A stretch of 64,000 nucleotides of DNA. Origin: Phenylobacterium deserti (GTDB lineage Bacteria; Pseudomonadota; Alphaproteobacteria; Caulobacterales; Caulobacteraceae). Made by a program: the position numbers and the translations under genes. Below are positions 16,647 to 24,551 of the stretch, piece after piece (position 1 is the first letter of the stretch; every line of letters begins with the position of its first letter). The DNA lies in contig NZ_QFYR01000001.1 in NCBI RefSeq assembly GCF_003254705.1, forward strand, positions 1,178,001 through 1,242,000. Reading direction: 5' to 3'. Under the pieces are notes generated by a model. It did no database searches, had not been told where the DNA came from, and worked only from the letters and a program-made list of their open reading frames with translations.

Positions 16647-17900
16647 CTACTTCTTCCGCCGCTTCTTGCTGCGCGCACGCGTCAGTTTCACGACGTTCTG
16701 CACCTCCGACTTGCGCAGCGGGATGGACCGCCGTGCGAGCCCGTACATGGAGGCCATCGGCGCATCTTCAACTGCGACAGTTTCGGCGTCGCCGAAGCCG
16801 TTGAAGCGCGTGTTCATGGCGATCCCGTAGGCGCCCAGCATGCCGATCTCGACATAGTCGCCTTCGCGAATGTCTTCCGGCAGCCAGAACGGACCCGGCA
16901 TGTGGTCGAGGCTGTCGCAGGTCGGACCGTAGAAACGAAAGGGCCGCAGGTTGCCTTCCACTTCCACCGCCTCGCCGCCTTCGCCGCGATACAGCTTCAC
17001 CGGGAATGGCCACTTCACGTGCGCCGCATCGAACAGCGAGCCGTAGCTGCCGTCGTTGAGGTACAGCGCGTCACCCTTGCGCAGCTCGACCTTGGTCAGG
17101 ATCGAGGAGGCTTCCGCCACCAGAGCCCGACCCGGCTCGCACCACAGCTCGGTGTCCTCGTGAACCATCATGTCCGCGAAGCCGCGGTCGATGGAGTCGA
17201 GGTAATCCGCCATGTCCGGCGGCACCATGCCCGGGTAGACGGACGGGAAGCCGCCGCCCACGTCCACGATGTCCACCATGACGCCGGCGCGCACGATGGC
17301 GCGCGAAGCCTGGGCCATGGCCGCCTGGTAGGCGGTCGGCCGCATGCATTGGCTGCCCACGTGAAAGGAGACGCCCATCTTGCCTTCGGTCGCCCGGCGG
17401 GCGGCCAGCAGCAGGGACGGAGCCTCGTGCAGGTCCACGCCGAACTTGCCCGACAGCGAGTAGGACGCACCCTCCGCCTGAACGCCCAGGCGGACGATCA
17501 GCGTCAGGTCGCGCGCACCATCGGTGGAGTCGAGGATCTTCTGGAGCTCTTCGTGCGTGTCGAGGGCGAAGGCCTTCACGCCATGGTCGAAGTAGGCCGC
17601 GCGGATAGCCGCACGGCTCTTCACCGGATGCATGAAGGCCATACGCGAACCCGGCGCGTACTTAGCCACCAGCTCGATCTCGGGGACCGAAGCCACATCG
17701 AAGGACGCCACGCCGTGCTTCGCGAGGGTCTCGATGACCCACGGCGAAGGGTTTGCCTTCACAGCGTAGAAGACGTCGCCTTTGAAATTATCCTGGAACC
17801 AGCGCGCCGCTACGGCCACGGAGTCCGGTCGCGCAAAGGCGACAGGACGTTCCGGGGACCGCTCGCGGACCAGGTCCAGGGGCGTATGGTACGTCTGCAC
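16647..17900 (-). CDS. Ornithine/lysine-type decarboxylase, fold III PLP enzyme
   Basis: From the GTG at 17900 the protein has 417 residues, the usual length for the eukaryote-like (alanine racemase-fold) ornithine decarboxylases of alphaproteobacteria. The PLP lysine is Lys48 in FYAVKANP, the glycine-rich phosphate-binding loop is DVGGGFPS, and the active-site cysteine is Cys328 in GPTCDSLD. The frame is open upstream to 18380, but family similarity begins at QTYHTPLDLV. It ends in a lysine/arginine-rich tail (KKRRKK). It makes putrescine for the downstream deoxyhypusine-synthase-like enzyme. Confidence 0.92.
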   Translation of the reverse strand: MQTYHTPLDLVRERSPERPVAFARPDSVAVAARWFQDNFKGDVFYAVKANPSPWVIETLAKHGVASFDVASVPEIELVAKYAPGSRMAFMHPVKSRAAIRAAYFDHGVKAFALDTHEELQKILDSTDGARDLTLIVRLGVQAEGASYSLSGKFGVDLHEAPSLLLAARRATEGKMGVSFHVGSQCMRPTAYQAAMAQASRAIVRAGVMVDIVDVGGGFPSVYPGMVPPDMADYLDSIDRGFADMMVHEDTELWCEPGRALVAEASSILTKVELRKGDALYLNDGSYGSLFDAAHVKWPFPVKLYRGEGGEAVEVEGNLRPFRFYGPTCDSLDHMPGPFWLPEDIREGDYVEIGMLGAYGIAMNTRFNGFGDAETVAVEDAPMASMYGLARRSIPLRKSEVQNVVKLTRARSKKRRKK

Positions 17901-18030
17901 CTCACGCAACCCCCAACGGATTGTTGAACCCAGACCGGCGTTAGCAGCGCTTGTTAGGACATCGGGTCCGCCGGAAGGCGGGCAGATAGGGTCATCCCGA
18001 CCCGATGTAAAGAACGAATTGTGCTTAACC
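17901..18030 (-). promoter_or_regulatory. Structured leader of the decarboxylase gene (candidate speF-type element)
   Basis: Upstream of the decarboxylase start a perfect 10-bp inverted repeat, ACATCGGGTC (17959-17968) / GACCCGATGT (17999-18008), encloses a second hairpin CCGCC-GGAA-GGCGG (17968-17981). An A/T-richer segment just beyond it (18009-18030) could hold a promoter. An RNA element named speF is known upstream of ornithine decarboxylase genes in alphaproteobacteria; I cannot align it from memory, so identity with that family is an inference from position. Confidence 0.45.
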
Positions 18031-18398
18031 TGCCGCGGCGCTTCCACAGGCTGCGCTGGTGAATGGCGCGAGGGGCGGCGCTTGACCGGTTTGCGTCGAC
18101 GAGCGTCAGGCTTCCGGGGTGAAGCTGCCCGCTGCGGCAAGGAATCGCAGCCGGTGCTTGCGCAACGCTCTGCGTCCAAGGCAAAAATTCGCCTCTCTCT
18201 CCGGCGGGTCGCACGTCCAGGTGGCGGCAACGCTGCTGGGCTTGCCTTAAAGGCGAGCGGTGCGACCGCGCGGCCGCTCCGCGCCGACGGAGTCGGCTGG
18301 ACCTGCGCATCCCCGGCGTGCCATGAAGCCATCGCAAGAGGCGGCGATCCAGGCGGTTGCGCCCGCTTGCGCGTGCTCACGGGGACTTTCCGACTTCC
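18031..18398. other. Intergenic stretch between decarboxylase and phnC
   Basis: Open frames here (both strands) are Arg/Pro/Ala-rich and show no domain, so I call no gene. It should contain the promoter of the phn genes; I found no Pho-box-like repeat in it. Confidence 0.4.
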
Positions 18399-19193
18399 AT
18401 GTCTGACGCCGCCGTTCTGTCCATACGGAACGTCTCAAAGAGTTTTGGCTCGCGCCGAGCCCTGGATTCGGTGTCCCTCGATGTGGCCAAGGGCGAGATG
18501 ATCGCCCTGATCGGCCCGTCGGGCTCGGGCAAGTCGACTCTGCTTCGCTCCATCAGCGCCCTCCAGACCATCGACGGCGGCGCTGGCCGTATCGAGGCCT
18601 TCGGTGCGCCGGTGCAGGAGAATGGCCGGATCAGCGGCAAGGTGCGTGAGGCGCGCACCCGCATCGGCATGATCTTCCAGCAGTTCAACCTCGTGGGTCG
18701 GCTCAGCCTCTTCACCAACGTGGCCCTGGGCTCCCTCGGCCGCATCGATCGCGCGCGCGGCCTGTTCGGCCGCTGGCCGGCCGAGACCCGGCAGGCCGCC
18801 ATGGCGGCCCTGCAACGGGTCGGCGTGTCCGACTACGCCGCCCAGCGCGCCAACACCCTGTCCGGCGGCCAGCAGCAGCGCGGCGCCATCGCCCGCGCGC
18901 TCGTGCAGAAGGCCAAGGTGATCCTGGCGGACGAGCCGGTAGCCAGTCTCGATCCCGTGTCCGCCCGCCGCGTGATGGACATCCTGCGCGAGTTGAACGC
19001 CAAGGACGGGCTGACCGTGGTCGTCACCCTCCATCAGGTGGACTACGCCCTGCGCTACTGCGACCGCGTGGTCGCCCTGAAGGGCGGCAAGATGGTCTAC
19101 GACGGTCCGGCCACGGGCCTGGACCGTCCCAAGCTGATCGAAATCTACGGCCCCGAATTCGAAGACGTCTTCTGGGAAGGAGCTCCGCAATGA
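18399..19193 (+). CDS. phnC: Phosphonate/phosphite ABC transporter ATP-binding protein
   Basis: A 264-residue ABC ATPase with Walker A GPSGSGKST, signature [15 protein letters not shown] and Walker B VILADEPVASLD. The family subtype follows from its neighbours: PhnD and PhnE are encoded directly downstream with a 4-bp overlap (19190-19193). It energises uptake of phosphonate, phosphite or phosphate esters. The frame extends upstream to a TTG at 18357, but similarity starts at the ATG chosen. Confidence 0.92.
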   Translation: MSDAAVLSIRNVSKSFGSRRALDSVSLDVAKGEMIALIGPSGSGKSTLLRSISALQTIDGGAGRIEAFGAPVQENGRISGKVREARTRIGMIFQQFNLVGRLSLFTNVALGSLGRIDRARGLFGRWPAETRQAAMAALQRVGVSDYAAQRANTLSGGQQQRGAIARALVQKAKVILADEPVASLDPVSARRVMDILRELNAKDGLTVVVTLHQVDYALRYCDRVVALKGGKMVYDGPATGLDRPKLIEIYGPEFEDVFWEGAPQ

Positions 19194-20209
19194 TCCGTCG
19201 CCGCCTGCTGGCGGGCTTCGGCCTCGCCGCCGTCCTGATGTCCGCGGGCGCCCTTTCCGGCTGCAGCGACAAGCCGTCCCAAAGCGGGGACGCGCCCAAG
19301 GAACTGACCTTCTCCATCCTGTCGGCGGAAAGCCAACAGAACATGGGCCCGCTGTGGCAGCCGCTGCTGGACGACATGTCCAAGCAGATCGGCGTGAAGG
19401 TGAAGCCCTACTTCGCCACCAACTACACCAGCCTGATCGAGGCCATGCGCTTCAACCAGGTGCAGGTGGGCTGGTTCTCGGCCCTGCCGGCGCTGGAAGC
19501 CGTGCGCCGCGCCGACGGCGAGGTGCTGGGCCGCGTAGTCGACGCCACCGGCGAGGGTTCCTACCAGTCGGTGCTGATCGCCCGCAAAGGCAGCAACATC
19601 ACGCTCGAAGACGTGGTGAAGTGCGACCGGCGGTTCTCGTTCGGCCTGGGCGACGCCAAGTCGACCACCGGCACCCTGGCGCCCATGGCCTATCTGTTCA
19701 CGCCCCGGAACATCGAACCGGCCAAGTGCTTCAAGGCCGTCCGCTCGGCCAGCCACCAGGCCAATGTGTTCTCCGTCGCCAACGGTGTGTTGGACGTAGC
19801 GACCAACAACACCGTGGGCCTGGTGTTCGCGGCCAAGGAAAACCCCGCGATCGCCGAGAAGGTGGAAGTGATCTGGCGCTCCCCGCCGATCCCGGAATCC
19901 TCCATCGTCGCCCGCAAGGATCTCGACCCGGCGGTCAAGGAGAAGCTCCGTCAGTTCTTCCTGACCTACGGCACGGGCGAAGGGCCTGAAGCCGAACGTC
20001 AGCGCAAGGTGCTGAAGGACCTGGAGTACGGCGGCTTTAAGCCGGCGGATGACAGCTACCTGGATCCCATCCGCGAGATGGAGTCCTCCCAGACCCTGGC
20101 CGAAGCGCGCCGCAGCGGCGACGCCGCCCGCATCAAGGCCGCCCAGGAAGAGTTCGACAAGATCCACGCCGCCGCCGCCCAGCGCCGCGCGGTCAATCCG
20201 GACGTCTGA
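19190..20209 (+). CDS. phnD: Phosphonate/phosphite-type ABC transporter substrate-binding lipoprotein
   Basis: A 339-residue periplasmic binding protein with a lipoprotein signal (lipobox ALSGC, Cys25). The family-typical parts are FSILSAESQQN, YTSLIEAMRFNQVQVGWF and FGLGDAKSTTGTLAP, the last being a phosphonate-binding loop. Stop and start overlap by one base with phnE. The exact ligand is not decided by sequence: no C-P lyase or phosphonatase genes are in the window, so phosphite or another P source is possible. Confidence 0.92.
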   Translation: MIRRRLLAGFGLAAVLMSAGALSGCSDKPSQSGDAPKELTFSILSAESQQNMGPLWQPLLDDMSKQIGVKVKPYFATNYTSLIEAMRFNQVQVGWFSALPALEAVRRADGEVLGRVVDATGEGSYQSVLIARKGSNITLEDVVKCDRRFSFGLGDAKSTTGTLAPMAYLFTPRNIEPAKCFKAVRSASHQANVFSVANGVLDVATNNTVGLVFAAKENPAIAEKVEVIWRSPPIPESSIVARKDLDPAVKEKLRQFFLTYGTGEGPEAERQRKVLKDLEYGGFKPADDSYLDPIREMESSQTLAEARRSGDAARIKAAQEEFDKIHAAAAQRRAVNPDV

Positions 20210-21018
20210 TGAGCCTCGCCGATCCGAGCCCCGGGGTCCCGTCGGCCCCGCAGCGCACCATGGCCCAACGCGCGCCCGACCTTCTGGTCTGGGGCGGCGT
20301 GATCCTGCTGCTGCTGATCAGCTTCAAGCCCGTCGAGATGTCGAACCTCGGCCGCCTGTTCGCCAATTCGGAGAACATGCGCCAGTACGGCGCCGAGCTT
20401 CTGAAGCCGGACTTCACCCACTGGCGCATCTACGTCCAGCAGATGTGGCTGACGATCCAGATCGCCCTTTGGGGCACCGCCCTGGCGGTGGTGCTCGCCG
20501 TACCCTTCGGTCTGGCCTGTTCACGCAACGTCTCGCCGGTGTGGCTTCAGCAGCCGATGCGCCTGCTGATGAACCTGCTGCGCTCGATCCCCGACCTGGT
20601 GATCGGCACCCTGTTCATCGTGGCCGTGGGCCTTGGCCCGTTCGCCGGCGTCCTGGCGCTGGCCATCAACACGGGCGGCGTTCTGGCCAAGCTCTTCTCC
20701 GAAGCTGTCGAGTCCATCGACAAGGGTCCTGTGGAGGGCGTGCGCGCCACCGGCGCCACCAAGCTGCAGGAAGTGGTCTGGGGCGTCATCCCGCAGGTCG
20801 CGCCCCTGTGGACCTCCTACGCGCTGTACCGGTTCGAATCGAACTCGCGCTCGGCCACCGTTCTGGGCCTGATCGGGGCTGGCGGCATCGGCCAGGTGCT
20901 GTTCGAAAGCCTGAACGGCTTCCAGTACGGCGAGCTCGCCGCCATCGTGGTGGTGATCGTCGTGGCGGTGTCGCTGATCGACCTGCTTTCGCAGGCCATG
21001 CGCAGCCGTCTTCTCTAG
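20209..21018 (+). CDS. phnE: Phosphonate ABC transporter permease
   Basis: A 269-residue inner-membrane permease with about six hydrophobic segments and the EAA-type loop EGVRATGATKLQEVVWGVIPQ that contacts PhnC. LLRSIPDLVIGTLF and GLIGAGGIGQVLFESLNGFQYGE are typical of PhnE. It completes a three-gene transporter. Directly after it come a palindrome and Pho-box-like site, then pstC. Confidence 0.93.
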   Translation: MSLADPSPGVPSAPQRTMAQRAPDLLVWGGVILLLLISFKPVEMSNLGRLFANSENMRQYGAELLKPDFTHWRIYVQQMWLTIQIALWGTALAVVLAVPFGLACSRNVSPVWLQQPMRLLMNLLRSIPDLVIGTLFIVAVGLGPFAGVLALAINTGGVLAKLFSEAVESIDKGPVEGVRATGATKLQEVVWGVIPQVAPLWTSYALYRFESNSRSATVLGLIGAGGIGQVLFESLNGFQYGELAAIVVVIVVAVSLIDLLSQAMRSRLL

Positions 21019-21075
21019 GCGCACGACGCTTCTTCGTCCGGGTTTCCCCCGCTGCGTCCGCGGCGTGAGGGCGGC

Positions 21076-21105
21076 TGACAGTTGTCCGTGAACGGACGAC
21101 TGTCA
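21076..21105. repeat. 30-bp imperfect palindrome between phnE and pstC
   Basis: TGACAGTTGTCCGT (21076-21089) and ACGGACGACTGTCA (21092-21105) pair at 13 of 14 positions around GA. It may end phn transcription or be an operator; its right end overlaps the Pho-box-like site. Confidence 0.6.
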
Positions 21106-21117
21106 CGAAACTGATAA
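21100..21117 (+). promoter_or_regulatory. Pho-box-like site upstream of pstC
   Basis: CTGTCAC-GAAA-CTGATAA is two 7-bp direct repeats with a 4-bp spacer, the layout of PhoB boxes (consensus CTGTCAT repeats). It lies 96 bases before pstC, so phosphate-starvation induction of pstCAB-phoU is expected. Confidence 0.65.
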
Positions 21118-21212
21118 ACAAGCGGGCTAAAGGCGCGGAGGAAGCGCCATGGGGTGCGCATCCAAGCCATCGCAGTCCCGCCCGCGTCCCCTCGGGCCTC
21201 CGCCGAGCAACT

Positions 21213-22181
21213 ATGACGGACGCCGCTACAACGACGTTCTTGGGTCGCCCGCGAACCCAGCCCCGCGGCGCGTTCGTGGGCCGGATCTTTGAAGGCCTCT
21301 GCTTCGCCGCCGCAACAGCGCTTCTGGCCACCCTGGCTGGCCTGCTGGTGTCGCTGTTCATTGGCGGCTGGCCGGCGCTCAGCACCTTCGGCCTGAAGTT
21401 CTTCGTCACCTCGAGCTGGAACCCGGTCACCGATGTCTACGGCGCGGCGGGGCCGATCGTCGGCACGCTGGTGACGGCGTTTTTGGCCCTGCTGCTGGCG
21501 CTGCCGGTGGCTGGCGGCGTCGCCTTCTTCCTGACCGAGCTTTGCCCCGCCCCGCTGCGTCGCCCGATCGGCACCGCGGTGGAGCTGCTCGCCGGCATCC
21601 CCTCCATCGTCTACGGGATGTGGGGCCTGTTCGTCTTCGCCCCGCTGTTCGCCAAGTACGTCCAGATGCCGCTGATGATGAGCGCGCCGCCAGGCTCTCT
21701 GCTGGAGAAGCTCACCACCGGCATCCCCAACGGTTCGGGCATCCTGTCCGCCTCCATCATCCTCGCCATCATGATCCTGCCGTTCATGGCCGCGACCCTG
21801 CGCGAGCTGCTGCTGACGGTGCCGTCGGCGGTGCGCGAGAGCGCCTACGGCCTGGGCGCCACCACCGGCGAAGTGGTGATGAAGGTGACCCTGCCTTACG
21901 TCCGCGGCGGCGCAATCGGGGCGGTGATGCTGGGGCTGGGCCGCGCCCTGGGCGAGACCATGGCGGTGACCTTCATCATCGGCAACGCGCACGGCCTGCC
22001 GGCCTCGCTGTTCGACTCCGGCTCGACCATCGCCTCTACCATCGCCAACGAGTTCACCGAGGCCACCAGCCCGGTGCACACCTCCGCCCTGATCGCCCTG
22101 GGCCTGGTGCTGTTCGTGATCACCTTCGCCGTGCTGGCGCTGGCGCGCCTGCTGCTGCGCCGGCAGGAGAGCCGCCTGTGA
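21213..22181 (+). CDS. pstC: Phosphate ABC transporter permease PstC
   Basis: A 322-residue permease of the high-affinity phosphate transporter. It has six main hydrophobic segments and the conserved region ELLAGIPSIVYGMWGLFVF and GLGATTGEVVMKVTLPYVRGG (EAA loop), then LGRALGETMAVTF. Its stop overlaps the GTG start of pstA. The periplasmic binding protein PstS is not encoded nearby, so it must be elsewhere, as in some Caulobacterales. Confidence 0.95.
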   Translation: MTDAATTTFLGRPRTQPRGAFVGRIFEGLCFAAATALLATLAGLLVSLFIGGWPALSTFGLKFFVTSSWNPVTDVYGAAGPIVGTLVTAFLALLLALPVAGGVAFFLTELCPAPLRRPIGTAVELLAGIPSIVYGMWGLFVFAPLFAKYVQMPLMMSAPPGSLLEKLTTGIPNGSGILSASIILAIMILPFMAATLRELLLTVPSAVRESAYGLGATTGEVVMKVTLPYVRGGAIGAVMLGLGRALGETMAVTFIIGNAHGLPASLFDSGSTIASTIANEFTEATSPVHTSALIALGLVLFVITFAVLALARLLLRRQESRL

Positions 22182-23041
22182 GCCTCGCCAATCCCGCCCG
22201 GTCGGCGCGCATCGCCCGCCGCAAGATCGCCAACTACGCCTTTACCGGCTTCTGCTTCGCCGTGACCGCCGTCGCCCTGTTGGCGCTGGCGGCCATCCTA
22301 TGGTCGCTGCTGAGCCAGGGGCTCGGAGGCCTGAACCTCGACGTCTTCACCCTCTCCACCCCCGCGCCGGGCTCGCGAGGCGGCCTGGCCAACGCCATCG
22401 TCGGCTCGATCATGATGTGCGTGCTGGCCATGATCCTGGCCACGGTGGTGGGCGTGCTCGCCGGCACCTGGCTCGCCGAGTATGCCGGCTCCAGCCGCTA
22501 CGGCGTGGCTGTGCGGTTCATCAACGACGTTCTGCTGTCCGCGCCTTCGATCCTGGTCGGCCTGTTCGTCTACGAGATCCTGGTCGCCCCGTTCGGCGGC
22601 TTCTCGGGCTTTGCGGGCGCCGTGGCTCTGGCCCTGCTGGCGGCCCCTGTGATCACACGCACGACCGAGGACGTGCTGAAGTTGCAGGCCGCCACCTTGC
22701 GCGAAGCCGGCGTGGCGCTCGGCGCGCCGCTGTCCCTGGTGATCCGCGAGATCCTGTGGCGTTCGGCCCGCGGCGGCATCCTGACCGGCGGCCTGCTGGC
22801 CTTCGCCCGCATCAGCGGCGAGACAGCGCCCCTGCTGTTCACCGCCCTGAACAACCAGTTCTTCAGTCTCGACCTGTCCCACCCGACGGCCAACCTGCCG
22901 ACGGTGATCTTCCAGTACGCCCTCAGCGCCTATGACGACTGGCGCCGCCTCGCCTGGGCGGGCGCCCTTCTGATCGCCGCCGCCGTGCTCGGCGTCACGA
23001 TCCTGGCGCGCCTGCTGGCCAAGGAGCCTTCCCGCCGATGA
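22178..23041 (+). CDS. pstA: Phosphate ABC transporter permease PstA
   Basis: The 287-residue partner permease of PstC starts at GTG within GTGA overlapping the pstC stop. It shows the typical [21 protein letters not shown] and [14 protein letters not shown] stretches and the loop [20 protein letters not shown], then [15 protein letters not shown]. Six membrane segments. It is coupled to pstB by an ATGA overlap. Confidence 0.95.
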   Translation: MSLANPARSARIARRKIANYAFTGFCFAVTAVALLALAAILWSLLSQGLGGLNLDVFTLSTPAPGSRGGLANAIVGSIMMCVLAMILATVVGVLAGTWLAEYAGSSRYGVAVRFINDVLLSAPSILVGLFVYEILVAPFGGFSGFAGAVALALLAAPVITRTTEDVLKLQAATLREAGVALGAPLSLVIREILWRSARGGILTGGLLAFARISGETAPLLFTALNNQFFSLDLSHPTANLPTVIFQYALSAYDDWRRLAWAGALLIAAAVLGVTILARLLAKEPSRR

Positions 23042-23850
23042 ACACCCTCAATCCCACCGAGGCGTTCGAGACCAGCATCACCGACATCCCTCCGGCGCAG
23101 GTGAAGCTGGCGACCCGCAACCTCGACTTCTTCTACGGTCAGACCAAGGCCCTGAAGTCGGTGTCGATCCCCTTCGCTCGCAACAAGGTCACCGCCCTGA
23201 TCGGCCCGTCCGGTTGCGGCAAGTCCACCCTGCTGCGCACGCTGAACCGCATGTACGCCCTTTATCCGGGGCAGAAGGCGACGGGCGAGATCCTGCTCGA
23301 CGGCCAGAACATCCTGGACCGGAAGGTGGACGTCTCGCAGCTGCGCGCCCGCGTCGGCATGGTGTTCCAGAAGCCCACCCCGTTCCCCATGTCGATCTAC
23401 GAGAACGTGGCGTTCGGCGTCCGCCTCTACGAGCCGCTCTCCAAGCCCGACATGGACAACCGCGTGGAGGAGGCCCTGCGCCGTGCGGCCCTGTGGGACG
23501 AGGTGAAGGACAAGCTGAAGGAATCGGGCCTGGGCCTTTCCGGCGGCCAGCAGCAGCGCCTGTGCGTGGCCCGCGGCGTGGCCGTGCGTCCCGAGGTCCT
23601 GCTGCTCGACGAGCCCACCTCCGCCCTCGATCCCATCTCCAGCGCCCGACTGGAGGAGACCGTGACCCAGCTCAAGGCGGACCACACCATCGTCATCGTC
23701 ACCCACAACCTGGGTCAGGCGGCGCGGGTGTCGGACTACACCGGCTTCATGTTCCTGGGCGAGCTGATCGAGTTCGGACCCACGGGCAACCTGTTCACCC
23801 GCCCGGCCGTCAAGCGGACGAGCGACTACATCACCGGCCGCTTCGGCTAG
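23038..23850 (+). CDS. pstB: Phosphate ABC transporter ATP-binding protein PstB
   Basis: A 270-residue ATPase with Walker [18 protein letters not shown], signature [16 protein letters not shown], Walker [14 protein letters not shown] and the family-typical [19 protein letters not shown]. It powers phosphate import through PstCA and, with PhoU, takes part in signalling phosphate sufficiency. PhoU follows eight bases later. Confidence 0.97.
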   Translation: MNTLNPTEAFETSITDIPPAQVKLATRNLDFFYGQTKALKSVSIPFARNKVTALIGPSGCGKSTLLRTLNRMYALYPGQKATGEILLDGQNILDRKVDVSQLRARVGMVFQKPTPFPMSIYENVAFGVRLYEPLSKPDMDNRVEEALRRAALWDEVKDKLKESGLGLSGGQQQRLCVARGVAVRPEVLLLDEPTSALDPISSARLEETVTQLKADHTIVIVTHNLGQAARVSDYTGFMFLGELIEFGPTGNLFTRPAVKRTSDYITGRFG

Positions 23851-23858
23851 GACCCGCC

Positions 23859-24545
23859 ATGGAACACACCCTTCGCGCCTTCGACGAAGAGCTGGCCCTG
23901 CTGAAGGCCGAACTGTCTCGCCTGGGCGGTCTGGCCGAGGCGGAAGTCTCCGACGCTTTGGCTTCGTTGATCACCCGCGACCCCCGCCTGGCCCAGCAAG
24001 TGGTCGAGCGCGACGTGAAGCTCGATCAGCTGGAGCTGCAGATCGAGGATCGCGCCACGCGCCTCATGGCCCTGCGCCAGCCGGTCGCCATCGACCTGCG
24101 CCGCGCGGTCGCGGCCCTGAAGCTCTCGGCCAATCTCGAGCGCTGCGGCGACCTCGCCAAGAACATCGCCAAGCGGGCGCTGATCGTGTCCGAGACCGAG
24201 CCGATGGCGCCGCTGATGCGCCCAATCGAGCGAATGGGCCGGCTGGTGCTGCGCCGCCTTCGCGACGCCCTGGACGCCCACAGCCGCGACGACCTCGTGC
24301 TCGCCCAGGAAGTCTGGAGCAACGACCGAGAGGTCGACGAGCACTACGAGAGCCTGTTCCGCGAACTGCTCACCTACATGATGGGCGATGCGCGCACGAT
24401 CGCGCCCTGCACCCACCTGCTGTTCGTGGCCAAGAACCTCGAGCGCATCGGCGACCACGCCACCAACATCGCCGAGATCGTCCACTACGAGATCACCGGC
24501 GAGCAGCTGACCGCCCGCCCCAAGCTCGAGACCATGGAAGGCTGA
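23859..24545 (+). CDS. phoU: Phosphate signalling protein PhoU
   Basis: A 228-residue all-helical protein with two PhoU repeats; metal-binding-type motifs are visible as ANLERCGDLAKNIAKR (first repeat) and KNLERIGDHATNIAE (second). It restrains the phosphate transporter and the PhoR kinase when phosphate is plentiful. In Caulobacter phoB lies next to phoU; here the next gene is a convergent hybrid kinase, so phoB and phoR are not in this window. Confidence 0.95.
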   Translation: MEHTLRAFDEELALLKAELSRLGGLAEAEVSDALASLITRDPRLAQQVVERDVKLDQLELQIEDRATRLMALRQPVAIDLRRAVAALKLSANLERCGDLAKNIAKRALIVSETEPMAPLMRPIERMGRLVLRRLRDALDAHSRDDLVLAQEVWSNDREVDEHYESLFRELLTYMMGDARTIAPCTHLLFVAKNLERIGDHATNIAEIVHYEITGEQLTARPKLETMEG

Positions 24546-24551
24546 CCGCCT

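Noticed and set aside
15430..16830. 466-residue plus-strand frame over the deoxyhypusine-synthase-like and decarboxylase genes
   Set aside because: Antisense shadow of two recognisable enzymes; no motif of its own.
17782..18501. 239-residue plus-strand frame between the decarboxylase and phnC
   Set aside because: It overlaps the 5' part of the decarboxylase antisense and runs across phnC's start out of frame; Arg/Gly/Ser-rich with no domain.
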